A DNA stretch of 64,000 bases from Chelativorans sp. J32 (GTDB taxonomy: Bacteria > Pseudomonadota > Alphaproteobacteria > Rhizobiales > Rhizobiaceae), in contig NZ_JAEQ01000001.1 of the NCBI RefSeq assembly GCF_000518985.1, positions 589,794-653,793 of the forward strand. The letters run 5' to 3'. The notes beneath the pieces are model-generated. The model saw only the letters and a program-made list of their open reading frames with translations. It ran no database searches and was not told the DNA's origin. Both the position numbers and the translations under genes were made by a program. Each line of letters begins with the position of its first letter. Position 1 is the first letter of the stretch. Below are positions 36,515-44,860 of the stretch, in pieces.

Positions 36515-37120
36515 ATGACATTCCTCTACGACTTGACCATGCCGGAGATCCTGCGCCGGATCTTGGCTGCGCTCATCCATGCCGGATTGCAGGGCGGGCT
36601 GCTGGCACTCCTCCTGCGGATCGCCGGGGATCGTCGCGCAGCGGAAAACGGGCGGATGACCTTCAACCCGTTCAATCACGTGCTCTTGTCGGGTATTTTC
36701 CTCACGGTCGCGTTCAGGATGAACTGGCTCGAGCCACTGCCGTTTGCGCCGGGGCGGCGGTGGGCAGAGCGTTTGCGGCCGCTGGCGGCTCTGCTCGTCA
36801 GTTTCGCAGTTCTGTTGGCCTTGGTGCCCTTGCTTGATCTGGCGCGCGCGCCCCTTCACGAAATCCTGCCGCGAACGGCAGGATATGCGGTGCTTTCCAC
36901 GATCGATACGCTGCAGATCGTTCTGGTCGGGTCGGTTTGCCTGGGCCTGTTGCCGTTGCCGGGGATGTTGCTCGGCTCGGCCCTCCCGCCGATGTTCCCG
37001 GTGATCGAGAAACGTTACCGCAAGGCGGCTGGGATCGGCCGCGCGCTCGTCGCGATGCTTCTCATTATCGGCTGGTTCCCGAATGTCGCGCCGCTGGTGG
37101 CGCTGTTGCGGGTGGTTTAG
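36515..37120 (+). CDS. Site-2-protease-like membrane protein without catalytic motifs (cassette A)
   Basis: This 201-residue protein with about five membrane helices is built on the M50B/site-2-protease plan: GRMTFNPFNHVLLSG matches the GRxTxNPxxHxDPxG element, a Trp-Leu-Glu-Pro stretch replaces GWAKPVPVNP, and GLLPLPGMLLGS stands at the position of NLxPxPPLDG. The zinc-binding HExxH and the Asp of LDG are missing, so proteolysis is not expected. It has a paralogue at 55477-56112 next to the second quinoprotein cassette. It is convergent with the XoxJ-like gene with a 3-nt gap. GAGG lies just before the ATG. Role unknown; a membrane scaffold or substrate binding is an inference. Confidence 0.7.
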   Translation: MTFLYDLTMPEILRRILAALIHAGLQGGLLALLLRIAGDRRAAENGRMTFNPFNHVLLSGIFLTVAFRMNWLEPLPFAPGRRWAERLRPLAALLVSFAVLLALVPLLDLARAPLHEILPRTAGYAVLSTIDTLQIVLVGSVCLGLLPLPGMLLGSALPPMFPVIEKRYRKAAGIGRALVAMLLIIGWFPNVAPLVALLRVV

Positions 37121-37123
37121 CCT

Positions 37124-37972
37124 CTACTGCACACCGCGGGCATCGCCTGGCACGCCCTCATAGCCGAATTCGTCCATGATCTCGGCGATGCTGCCGTCCG
37201 CGACCAGTGCGTCAATGGCCTCGTCGATCTGGCTGCGCAGGAATGTATCGCGCGCCTTCATCAACACGCCCACCCGAGTCACCGTTTCCGGCACGGGGTC
37301 CATCGGGATTGTCCGCAGCTGCGCCGCCTCGGGATTGTTCTTGCGCAGCGCCGCAAGAACCGGCTGCCAAACGATCATGCCGCCAATTGAACCATCGGCG
37401 ACGCGCTTCGTCATCAGGTCCATGTCGGCGTAAGGCAGGCGCGTGTAGCGCCGCTCCTTGGGCTGCTGCTGATTCCACGTGATGAAGACCCGCTCGCCCA
37501 TGGAAGAGAGGGCGGTGCCGAGCTTCCGGCTTACAGGAATGTCTCTGAGCCGGGTGTATTCCTCGTCCTTCACCGCCAGCACATAGGGCAGGCTGACATA
37601 GGGGCGGCTCAGCACGGCCCATTCCGGGAATGGCGAGTTCTCCTGCACCGTCATGCCCATCATGATGTCGCATGTATTCGTCATGGCGATCTGGAGCTCG
37701 TCCAGGAAGCCGTCGCCGCTGGTGGGATAGCCGCCGAACCCCTCATGGAATTCGGCCTTGAGAAAGAGCATCTCCGCAATGGCACTGGCCACCCTGTGGT
37801 CGAAGTCGCGGATCTTGCCGGACGCATCGGAGCAGACATGCAACGTGTCGCCCTCGAGGCGGCGGGTGTTCTTCAGCAACTCGGAAGGTACACCGTAGCT
37901 TTGCGCGAGCGCGCTGGTGCCGACCGCCAGGCTCAGCATTGCTGCAATCAGCCACTTGATCATGACATGCAT
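37124..37972 (-). CDS. MxaJ/XoxJ-like periplasmic binding protein (cassette A)
   Basis: The 282-residue secreted protein has a signal peptide ending near ALAQ (residue 24) and an SBP_bac_3 type fold: LHVCSDASGKIRDFDHRVAS, DIMMGMTVQENSPFPEWAVL, SRPYVSLPYVLAV. Two Cys (in LHVCSD and TNTCDI) match two in its paralogue at 58693-59577 and could form a disulfide. Proteins of this type (quinoprotein dehydrogenase-associated putative ABC substrate-binding proteins) accompany MxaF/XoxF-like dehydrogenases; XoxJ/MxaJ are proposed to help activate them. It is downstream of the PQQ dehydrogenase behind a terminator hairpin. Confidence 0.85.
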   Translation of the reverse strand: MHVMIKWLIAAMLSLAVGTSALAQSYGVPSELLKNTRRLEGDTLHVCSDASGKIRDFDHRVASAIAEMLFLKAEFHEGFGGYPTSGDGFLDELQIAMTNTCDIMMGMTVQENSPFPEWAVLSRPYVSLPYVLAVKDEEYTRLRDIPVSRKLGTALSSMGERVFITWNQQQPKERRYTRLPYADMDLMTKRVADGSIGGMIVWQPVLAALRKNNPEAAQLRTIPMDPVPETVTRVGVLMKARDTFLRSQIDEAIDALVADGSIAEIMDEFGYEGVPGDARGVQ

Positions 37973-38002
37973 CTCCTTTTCAGCCTGCGGGCATACAAAG
38001 AG

Positions 38003-38026
38003 AAAAGGGGCCGAGCGGCCCCTTTT
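38003..38026 (-). terminator. Intrinsic terminator/attenuator after PQQ dehydrogenase A
   Basis: A 10-bp perfect stem AAAAGGGGCC/GGCCCCTTTT with loop GAGC lies 21 bp past the dehydrogenase stop and 30 bp before the XoxJ-like gene. It reads as a hairpin with a T-run on both strands. Because the next gene points the same way, it may reduce and not abolish read-through. Confidence 0.8.
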
Positions 38027-38047
38027 CGATTCCAGAGGTTCTTCGTC

Positions 38048-39811
38048 TTACTGCGCGTTCTGCTTCAGCTTGAACACGAAGATGGAGTTGCCGTTGCCGT
38101 TGGGAAGCGGCACCTCGGGGAAGGCCGAGGAGATCGACGAAGCCGAGTTCGAATAGCCGGTGGGGACCACCAGATACTGCTCGCCATCAACCTCATAGGA
38201 AACAGGCGAGCCGCCGATCGGCGCGTTCAGCCTTTGCTGCCAAAGGACTTCACCGGTCTCCTGATCGAAGGCCTTGATGTAACGGCCGGCATCGCCGCCG
38301 AAAACCAGGCCGCCGGCCGTCGCCAGGACCGAAGAGGTCGGCGTGGGCCGCTGACGGTGCTGCCACTTGTGATCGCCCGCCGTCGGGGTGATCGACAGGG
38401 CTTCGAACAGGCCGGCCTGGTCGATGCCTTCCGGCAGGACGCGCGGACCGAACTTGACGGAGCCCACGGCATTGCCCGCGGTGAACTCGGACTGCGTGGG
38501 GGTCACCTCGTTACAGGCTTCGGTCAGCGGCACGTAGAAAGTCTGCGTCAGCGGGCTATATGCGCCAGCCTGCCAGAGCTTGCCGCCGGAAACCGAGGTA
38601 CAGGCGAGGACCGGCTGCCCGACCGCGGTCGGAACCAGCTCCTCATTGATGTGAACCGTACCGTCCTCATCGATCTTGCTGACCACGTTCTGTTTGACCG
38701 TCTCCTTCGACCAGAGATACTTGCCGGTCTCCCGGTCAAGCGCGAAGGCGATACCGTTCTTGCCCGGCACCGAGATCAGAAGCTTGTGGACCTTCCCGTC
38801 GATCTCCTGGTCGACCAGCACGCGCTCGAACGGGCTGTCGAGGTCCCAGTTGTCGCGCGGCAGGTGCTGGTAATACCACTTCAGCTCGCCGGTCTTTACG
38901 TCGAGCGCGATGGTGGCATTGGTGTAAAGCACCTCGCCTTCGCCGGAGCCGCGGATCAGCTCGGCATAAGGACCGGGCATGCCAACGCCCCAGAAGGTGA
39001 GGCCGAGTTCCGGATCATAAGCGCCGGTCGCCCAGGGCGTGCCGCCCCAGCGGTTTTCCGGCGGCACTTCGCCCCAGGACTCGCCCTGCTTGGGGTTCTT
39101 TGGGTCATCGAGCGTGTTGAAGCGCCAGATCTCTTCGCCGGTCTCCAGGTCGTGCGCCATGATATAGCAGCCGCCCGCGGTGCCCGCGATGGAGCAGCCG
39201 GAGATCGCCGAAATGATCTTGTTGTCGGCGATGAGCGCGCCGATTGTGTAGGAATAGCCCTTCTGCCAGTCGAGCACCTGCTTTTCCCACGCCACTTTGC
39301 CGGTTTTGGCCTCGAGAGCCACCAGCTTGGCGTCCGGCGTGGTCAGGATCACCTTGTCGCCGGCAAGGGCGATCGAGTTCTTCTGACGGCGCGCCTGGTT
39401 GGCCTGGTACGACCAGGAGGCCGGCAGCTCCGGCAGGACATGGCGGTAGGTCCACAGGAGGTCGCCCGTCTTGGCATCCAGCGCCTCGACGATACCGTTC
39501 GAGGTCTGCAGGAACATCACGCCATCATGGATGAGCGGCACCGTTTCCTGAATGCCCACGTCGGCCATCGGCCATGCCCAGGCAAGCTCGAGATCCTTCA
39601 CGGTGTCCTTGTTGATCTGATCAAGCTGGGAGAAGCCGTGATTGGCGTAGTTGCCGCGCCAAAACAGCCAATCGGACTTGGGCGGATTGGCCAGAAGGTC
39701 AGCGGTGACCGGCGAATAGTTGTCAAGCACGCTCTGGGCCGACGCCAGGGGCGCGAACGAAACCAGCGCAATGGATGCGGCCAAAATCGTCTTGCGAATG
39801 TTCAATGTCAT
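38048..39811 (-). CDS. PQQ-dependent alcohol/aldehyde dehydrogenase, non-canonical (cassette A)
   Basis: The 587-residue secreted quinoprotein has a signal peptide (to about residue 25, ASAQ) and an eight-bladed propeller with repeated DxxTGxxxW motifs. The catalytic Asp323 lies in NWDLD; the Asp two residues later (325) is the position taken by the lanthanide ligand in XoxF. Departures from the MxaF/XoxF pattern: no vicinal Cys-Cys, GVGMP (Met278) where GTGNP (metal-ligand Asn) is expected, and GCSIAGTAGGC in place of the GxE metal segment. GKNGIAFALDRETG supplies the PQQ-interacting Lys. Start is ATG 39811 with GGAGAG upstream; cytochrome c lies 52 nt upstream. Substrate unknown. Confidence 0.88.
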   Translation of the reverse strand: MTLNIRKTILAASIALVSFAPLASAQSVLDNYSPVTADLLANPPKSDWLFWRGNYANHGFSQLDQINKDTVKDLELAWAWPMADVGIQETVPLIHDGVMFLQTSNGIVEALDAKTGDLLWTYRHVLPELPASWSYQANQARRQKNSIALAGDKVILTTPDAKLVALEAKTGKVAWEKQVLDWQKGYSYTIGALIADNKIISAISGCSIAGTAGGCYIMAHDLETGEEIWRFNTLDDPKNPKQGESWGEVPPENRWGGTPWATGAYDPELGLTFWGVGMPGPYAELIRGSGEGEVLYTNATIALDVKTGELKWYYQHLPRDNWDLDSPFERVLVDQEIDGKVHKLLISVPGKNGIAFALDRETGKYLWSKETVKQNVVSKIDEDGTVHINEELVPTAVGQPVLACTSVSGGKLWQAGAYSPLTQTFYVPLTEACNEVTPTQSEFTAGNAVGSVKFGPRVLPEGIDQAGLFEALSITPTAGDHKWQHRQRPTPTSSVLATAGGLVFGGDAGRYIKAFDQETGEVLWQQRLNAPIGGSPVSYEVDGEQYLVVPTGYSNSASSISSAFPEVPLPNGNGNSIFVFKLKQNAQ

Positions 39812-39863
39812 ATCGTCTCTCCAATAGGCAGGCGCCGAATGGGTTCTTCCTGCAACAAACGGA

Positions 39864-40388
39864 TCACGGCTTGTATTGGGGGAGTTCCTTGCCCCAGGTA
39901 TAGGCTTGGGGAACGTTCGTGTCGCCGGCCTCGATGGTCGTCTCCTGATTGGCGGCGGCGCTCTGCGCTGCGCCTTCCTTGGTCTCTTCCACCAGGTTGA
40001 CGGCGGCAAGCTTGTCCGGATCGGCCACCAGCGGCTCGTCGCCCGGCTGCGCGCCGTTCATTTCCATGATGTAGGCCACGATGTTCAGATAGGTTTCCTC
40101 ACCGAGCTTCCCGGGGGCTGCAGGGGGCATGGCAACCGAGATGAAATCGTACAGGCCACCGGCGGTCGACCAGTTGCCCATGACGTCCTGGCCGATGAGG
40201 CCGGGCGCCTCGGGACCTTCAAGGCGTGCGCCGTGGCACTGAGCGCATTCCGCCTGATAGGCGGTGCGTCCCGCCTCGGCCTGCTCCGCCGTGAAGCCGC
40301 CTGCGAATGCAGACCCGATCGAGAAGCCCAGCACAAGGGCTGAAGCGCTGGCCAGGACGTAAGGTCGTCCCAAGTGAATAGCTCGCAT
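39864..40388 (-). CDS. c-type cytochrome partner of PQQ dehydrogenase A
   Basis: The 174-residue precursor has a signal peptide (to about residue 29, GSAFA) and one heme site CAQCH at 48-52. A likely axial Met lies in VAMPPAAPG. After the heme domain (about 32-120) comes a low-complexity tail rich in Ala, Glu and Thr ending GKELPQYKP, absent from the counterpart at 61635-62081. GGAG precedes the ATG at 40388. It is the probable electron acceptor of the downstream dehydrogenase (52-nt gap). The 180-bp gap upstream (40389-40568) probably holds its promoter. Confidence 0.9.
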   Translation of the reverse strand: MRAIHLGRPYVLASASALVLGFSIGSAFAGGFTAEQAEAGRTAYQAECAQCHGARLEGPEAPGLIGQDVMGNWSTAGGLYDFISVAMPPAAPGKLGEETYLNIVAYIMEMNGAQPGDEPLVADPDKLAAVNLVEETKEGAAQSAAANQETTIEAGDTNVPQAYTWGKELPQYKP

Positions 40389-40568
40389 CAAAAATCTCCC
40401 TCTAAAAGACCCGGAACACCCGTACACCCGAGTCTGGGCCCACAGGACGTCCATAGCTGGTCGTCTTGATTCGTGCATGGGCCAAGTAACAGAAACGGGT
40501 TGCCGCAGCCAGACCGAGTTGAGCAATCTGTATACAAAGCTGAGGACGGGGAGGAAAGAGCGAGATGC

Positions 40569-41291
40569 TCACTCCGGAGGAATATGATCGAGCTCCCGTT
40601 CCAGCGCATTCCTTATGGCGCGGGTGAGCGTCACGTCTCCCCGCCATAGCCCGAAGGCAAGGTCGGTGCTTTCTCCGGCCTCCGGGGGCAGGGGATTTGT
40701 CCCTGTGTCCGGCGGCAGTTGTGTGAGCGTGGAGACGATGGCCTGTCCGCCACCGGCGAGCCAGCCGGAAAGCGCCTCCGGTGTGCGCAAAGGTTGCGCG
40801 CGCCAGCCCTGTGCGCGCAGATAGGAGGCGAGCCTGACCCGGTCGAGCCCTGGAGCCCTTAGATAGACCCCCATTTCCGCGCCGCGCGGAGGAGCTTCGG
40901 CAGGGCCGGCGCGCACAAGGGCTATTCGGCTGCCGTTCGGCAGGAGCGTCAGGAAATTGCGGTTCGTTTCGGTATTGGCGAGGCCGCCGATCATGTCGCA
41001 TTGGCCGCGGCTGAGGTTCCAGTCGCGCGGGTTGAACGAGCGGCCGATATTGGCCACCGTCTGAACCTCGAGCCTGAGATCAAGTTGCCGGGCGATTCCT
41101 TCGGCAAGCCGCAGCTCACGCGGTTCGGCGAGGGCGTTCGCGCTCTCTGACACGCAATAGCGTAGGACGCCTTGCTTTCTCCGGTCGGCAAGAGAGTTGT
41201 CGGAGGGCAGGAAGTTCAACGCCGCCAACAACGCCGCGATCAGGCCAATATCAAGAACGGGGCGGCGCCAGCGTTTCCAGCCACCGGTCAC
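40569..41291 (-). CDS. Membrane-tethered SBP-like component (cassette A)
   Basis: The 240-residue protein has an N-terminal membrane helix at about 11-28 (no lipobox) and a periplasmic binding-protein-like domain: GVLRYCVSESANALAEPREL, SFNPRDWNLSRGQCDMIGG, LAFGLWRGDVTLTRAIRNAL. It has a paralogue at 56116-56904 with the same FxPRxWxxxRxQC and FGLWxGDxTLxRAI motifs. It overlaps the exporter-type permease gene by 4 nt (ATGA), so it is a likely subunit of that ABC system. Function not established. Confidence 0.75.
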   Translation of the reverse strand: MTGGWKRWRRPVLDIGLIAALLAALNFLPSDNSLADRRKQGVLRYCVSESANALAEPRELRLAEGIARQLDLRLEVQTVANIGRSFNPRDWNLSRGQCDMIGGLANTETNRNFLTLLPNGSRIALVRAGPAEAPPRGAEMGVYLRAPGLDRVRLASYLRAQGWRAQPLRTPEALSGWLAGGGQAIVSTLTQLPPDTGTNPLPPEAGESTDLAFGLWRGDVTLTRAIRNALERELDHIPPE

Positions 41292-42097
41292 TTGCCGAAA
41301 CCTCTAAGCGCCATGAAGAAAAAGACGACCATTCCCGCAGCCACCAGACCCAGGCCGATATAAGGCGGGAACTGATTGAAGCCGATCAGGATCCCGCGCA
41401 GCACGTCGACGGCGTAGGTAATCGGATTGACCCGGATCAGCGCGACCAGCCATTCCGGATAGGTCACCACGAGTTGTGTGCGCGTGAGCGATGGATCGAG
41501 CGGAAATACGGACGACGAAGCGAAATAGAGCGGCAAGATCACCGTATTGGAGAATACGCCGAAGCCCTCGAAGCTGCGCACTTTGCCCGCCAGAACGACC
41601 CCGAAACAGGTCAGGGCAAAGGAGAGCATGAACATATAGATGATGGCCTCGACGACCTCCAACGGCGTGAGGGTCACGTCGGCAAAGCGCGCCAGGATGA
41701 GCACGAGGATGCCATGGCCGGTTGCCGCCGTCGCCCCGCCCAGAACCTTTCCCAGCAGCACAGCCCATCGCGGCATGGGGGAAACGAGGACTTCCCGCAG
41801 GAAGCCGAACTCTCGGTCCCATATCACCGACACCGCGAACTGGATCGAGGTATACATGATGTTGAGCACGATCACGGCGGGGAAGAGGAACTGGAGGTAG
41901 TTGTAGGGCAACACCAGCCGCACTTCGCCGAAGACTTCGCCGCGGAAATAGGGATTGAGCCCGACACCCAGGATCAGGAGCCATATAAGCGGCCGGCTCA
42001 CGCCGCCCAGAAGCTGGCCCCTGTCGCGCGTCGCACGCATGATTTCGCGCAGCCAGACGCCATGGATGCCGCGGAGAATGGGGAGGAAATCGGTCAT
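41288..42097 (-). CDS. ABC-2 exporter-type permease, PQQ-system (cassette A)
   Basis: The 269-residue protein has six membrane helices of the ABC-2 type: GGVSRPLIWLLILGVGLNPY, VIVLNIMYTSIQFAVSVIWD, REVLVSPMPRWAVLLGKVLG, and a C-terminal RVNPITYAVDVLRGILIG. It closely resembles its paralogue at 56907-57752. PedC-type permeases beside PQQ alcohol dehydrogenase genes are known and proposed to export alcohols or intermediates. It overlaps the ATPase gene by 4 nt and the tethered protein gene by 4 nt, forming an ATPase-permease-tethered SBP unit. Confidence 0.9.
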   Translation of the reverse strand: MTDFLPILRGIHGVWLREIMRATRDRGQLLGGVSRPLIWLLILGVGLNPYFRGEVFGEVRLVLPYNYLQFLFPAVIVLNIMYTSIQFAVSVIWDREFGFLREVLVSPMPRWAVLLGKVLGGATAATGHGILVLILARFADVTLTPLEVVEAIIYMFMLSFALTCFGVVLAGKVRSFEGFGVFSNTVILPLYFASSSVFPLDPSLTRTQLVVTYPEWLVALIRVNPITYAVDVLRGILIGFNQFPPYIGLGLVAAGMVVFFFMALRGFGK

Positions 42098-43143
42098 TGC
42101 CGTCCTGCCCTCCGGCCCGCGGCTCGCTGTGCTTCGCGCTCTCCGTCAGCCCGGTCCCGGAGCGTTCGGCCCGTCAGGTTGAGGAATGCGGCTTCGAGCG
42201 TCGGCGCCTCGAAACGTATTTCATGCAAGCGGCTGCCGAAGCGGGACAGGAATTCCGGCACGAACTCCTCGCCGTCAGCTGGTATGGAAATCTGCTCGGG
42301 GCCGGTCGTGCGAGCGTCCGGATAGGTGTCGAGCAGTGCGGAGCGGATTTCGGGCAGCGCGGCGACCACATGCAGGTAAGGCTTGCCGTGCTTCTGTTTC
42401 AAGTCAGATGGCGAGCCTTGGGCGATCACCCGACCCTTGTCGATGATGCAAATCCAGTCAGCCCGGTCGACCTCCTCGATATAGTGTGTCGTGGTCAGCA
42501 GCGTCAGGCCGCGCGTGTGGCGCTCATTGTCGAGATAGGTCCAGATCCGCTCGCGCGTCTGGGCATCGAGCCCGACGGTCGGCTCATCCAGGAAAAGGAT
42601 CTCGGGATCGTGCATCAGCGCCCGCGCGATCTCGAGCCGCCGCTTCATGCCACCGGAGAATGTACGCACCGGCGCCTCGCGCCATTCGGAAAGCTCGACA
42701 AGTTCAAGCACCCTGTCGGTGGCCGAGCGTCGCGCGTTCCCGGGCATGCCATAGACGCGGCCGTGAAAATCCAGGTTTTCCTCTGCGGTAAGCCGATCGT
42801 CCAGGCTGGCATCTTGAAAGACCATCCCAATCGATTCCCTGACCTTGCGCGGCGCTCGGTTCACATCATGACCCGCGACGACGACCCTGCCGGCGTCGGC
42901 AGTGCGCAGAGTGGCCAAGACCGACATCAAAGAGGTCTTGCCCGCACCGTTGGGGCCAAGAAGCGCAAAGGAGCTTCCGCGGGAAATCTCCAGCGAAACG
43001 TCTTCGAGCGCGATCTGGCTCCCATAGCGCAGCGATACTCCTTGCACGAGCACGGCGGGCTCTGCGGGTGTGTCTTGTGTCGTCATTTCGGCTTTGGAAA
43101 GTGGGTTTTTTGGCGCGACTTTGCGAGGCTCATGCCCCGGCAT
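42094..43143 (-). CDS. ABC transporter ATPase, PQQ-system (cassette A)
   Basis: NodI/CcmA-like ATPase of up to 349 residues. Walker A GPNGAGKTS, Q-loop MVFQDASLDDRLTAEENLDF, signature FSGGMKRRLEIARAL, Walker B ILFLDEPTVGLD and the switch His in TTTHYIEEVD are intact. A C-terminal extension of about 110 residues follows the core. The start is uncertain: an ATG at 43086 gives a more family-like N-terminus; neither start has a clear ribosome site. It overlaps the permease by 4 nt. The paralogue at 57749-58696 shares the order and motif spacing. Confidence 0.92.
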   Translation of the reverse strand: MPGHEPRKVAPKNPLSKAEMTTQDTPAEPAVLVQGVSLRYGSQIALEDVSLEISRGSSFALLGPNGAGKTSLMSVLATLRTADAGRVVVAGHDVNRAPRKVRESIGMVFQDASLDDRLTAEENLDFHGRVYGMPGNARRSATDRVLELVELSEWREAPVRTFSGGMKRRLEIARALMHDPEILFLDEPTVGLDAQTRERIWTYLDNERHTRGLTLLTTTHYIEEVDRADWICIIDKGRVIAQGSPSDLKQKHGKPYLHVVAALPEIRSALLDTYPDARTTGPEQISIPADGEEFVPEFLSRFGSRLHEIRFEAPTLEAAFLNLTGRTLRDRADGEREAQRAAGRRAGRQ

Positions 43144-43270
43144 AGTCTAATGAGAAGGGCGGCTCAATATCCATGCGGCCTCTTCCTTGAAAGAAGACAT
43201 GTCCTGGCTAACGATCGTGCAGTTTAATGTGCTCGCCGGACTGCTCTTCGCGGGCCAGATAGCGGGGGTG

Positions 43271-44002
43271 TTACTCGATGTATTCGGGATAGTTCTCGGC
43301 CACCCAATCGAGCATGGCCAATGTCTTTGAAAGATGCTCCCGCAACGCTCGGCCTGCCTCGTCCGGGCTGCCGGCGGCGATTCCGTCGATGATTTCCCCA
43401 TGCAGGCGAACGACGCGATCCATGCCGATATTGGGCAGGTTCAGCCGGCGCAGGCGGTCCAGGTGACCGCTGTGACGACGGAGAATGGGCCAGAGCTCCA
43501 GAAGCTTGGCATGATAAAAGATCGTATAATGAAATTGCCGGTCCGCAATCAGGAATTGGGAATAATCCTTCCTGTCGGCATGCAGGGCGACCTCGTCATT
43601 GGCCTTTCGAAGATCGTGGACGATCTCAGGCGTCGAGTGCTCCGCCAGGTGCCGCACCGCATCGGTCTCGATGGCACGGCGCATGAAATGAGTCTGCCGC
43701 GCCAGATCGAGATTGATCCGGGAGACCAGCGTCGCATATTGCGGATAGACCGTGATCAGGCCTTCCTCTTCCAGCTTTATAAGCGCATCGCGCACCGGCG
43801 TTTGGCTCAACCCGAACTGCTGCTGCAGCGTTGTGCGGGAAAGTGTGGTGCCGGGGGCCAATTCAAGCGCAAGAATGCGCTCGCGCAGATACTCCACAAT
43901 CTGCGGCGCGATCTGCCGGGTACGGTCGAGCTGGACGCGGTTCTTGGAGGCCAAGGAGGTCATTCGGTCGGTACGCAATTGCGTTGAGGTCGACTGATGC
44001 AT
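43271..44002 (-). CDS. GntR-family regulator (FCD domain) 1
   Basis: The 243-residue regulator has an N-terminal winged helix (residues of about 30-95: IVEYLRERILALELAPGTTL, QFGLSQTPVRDALIKLEEEG) and a C-terminal all-helical FCD domain with metal-site histidines (RQFHYTIFYHAKLLELW; RLHGEIIDGIAAG). FCD-type GntR proteins usually respond to small organic acids. It diverges from a second GntR gene only 50 bp away, so the two share a promoter region. Probably controls the sugar-acid island or the ABC cassette downstream of it. Confidence 0.9.
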   Translation of the reverse strand: MHQSTSTQLRTDRMTSLASKNRVQLDRTRQIAPQIVEYLRERILALELAPGTTLSRTTLQQQFGLSQTPVRDALIKLEEEGLITVYPQYATLVSRINLDLARQTHFMRRAIETDAVRHLAEHSTPEIVHDLRKANDEVALHADRKDYSQFLIADRQFHYTIFYHAKLLELWPILRRHSGHLDRLRRLNLPNIGMDRVVRLHGEIIDGIAAGSPDEAGRALREHLSKTLAMLDWVAENYPEYIE

Positions 44003-44052
44003 TACTACTTAAGCGCGGCGAATGCCAGCCACCATGGAGCCTTGGAGTAAAC

Positions 44053-44790
44053 TTGCTGAAGCCCGACGACCATATGAGCGGTAAGGACAATTTCGAGGGA
44101 AGGCCATCAACCTTTCCCGATCAAGTCTATGGCCGCATCCTTTCGGCCATCATGACAGGGGTCTATCCGAAGGGCGCGCGCTTGCCGTCGGAAAAGCAGC
44201 TCGGCGAAACATTCGGTGTCTCCCGCCCGGTCGTGCGGGTTGCATTGAGCCGCCTGCAGCGGGATGGCCTGATCGAATCCCGGAAGGGCAGCGGCAGCTT
44301 CGTGCTTGCCACGCCCCCCGAGGATCTTTCCTCGGTGGCAGACCTGGCGCAGGTGGCACGTTATCAGCGCTACCAGGAATTTCGTCTGGTGGTGGAGGGC
44401 GCTGCTGCCGCACTTGCTGCCGAGCGGAGATCGGAGGCCGCCATGCAGAGCATCCAGGCGGCCCATGATCGGTTCGTGCGGGAAGTCGCTGAAGGCAAGT
44501 TTCTTTGGCAATCCGACCGAGCGGTGCATCTCGCTATCGCTGAAGCATCGGGCAACGAGTTCTTCCCCCGCAGTCTGGAGGGGCCGGAGGTCTCGCTCGA
44601 AGACTTCATGACCGTTTCGCTCTCCCTCACCAGCTCTCGTTCGGCCGAACGCGGGCAGCTGGTCGTTCGCGAACATACCAACATCGTTGACGCCATCCGG
44701 GCGCGTGACAGCGTAGGCGCTCGGGTCGCGATGGAGTTCCACATCGTCCAAGCCCGCCGGCGCATGCTGGATAGGTCGCTCGCACCTTAG
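44053..44790 (+). CDS. GntR-family regulator (FadR-type) 2
   Basis: The 245-residue regulator has an N-terminal wHTH (VYGRILSAIMTGVYPKGARL, LGETFGVSRPVVRVALSRLQ) and an FCD domain (FRLVVEGAAAALAAERRSEA; SDRAVHLAIAEASGNEFFPR). It lies upstream of the aldolase and importer genes on the same strand. I place the start at TTG 44053, preceded by GGAG; an ATG at 44074 has no evident ribosome site. It is the best candidate for a local regulator of the sugar-acid genes. Confidence 0.88.
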   Translation: MLKPDDHMSGKDNFEGRPSTFPDQVYGRILSAIMTGVYPKGARLPSEKQLGETFGVSRPVVRVALSRLQRDGLIESRKGSGSFVLATPPEDLSSVADLAQVARYQRYQEFRLVVEGAAAALAAERRSEAAMQSIQAAHDRFVREVAEGKFLWQSDRAVHLAIAEASGNEFFPRSLEGPEVSLEDFMTVSLSLTSSRSAERGQLVVREHTNIVDAIRARDSVGARVAMEFHIVQARRRMLDRSLAP

Positions 44791-44803
44791 ATGCGCAAAT
44801 AGT

Positions 44804-44816
44804 TGACAAGTTGTCA
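44804..44816 (+). promoter_or_regulatory. Inverted repeat TGACAAGTTGTCA before aldolase gene
   Basis: TGACAA and TTGTCA are perfect 6-bp arms around one base, and TTGACA within it matches a -35 box. It lies in the 70-bp gap between the GntR gene and the aldolase start at 44861. An operator for a GntR protein is plausible. Confidence 0.4.
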
Positions 44817-44860
44817 GCGCAACATGTAAACATTCCCTACAACATTGGGGAGTGCTCGAC

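Noticed and set aside
36011..36859. Leftward open frame of 282 codons spanning the YihY and S2P-like genes
   Set aside because: It overlaps two genes with recognisable membrane segments, crosses their divergent promoter region, and has low-complexity Arg/Pro content.
37745..40000. Long rightward open frame (751 codons) opposite PQQ dehydrogenase A
   Set aside because: The minus-strand dehydrogenase has signal peptide, propeller motifs and catalytic residues; the antisense product is Arg- and Gly-rich without known motifs.
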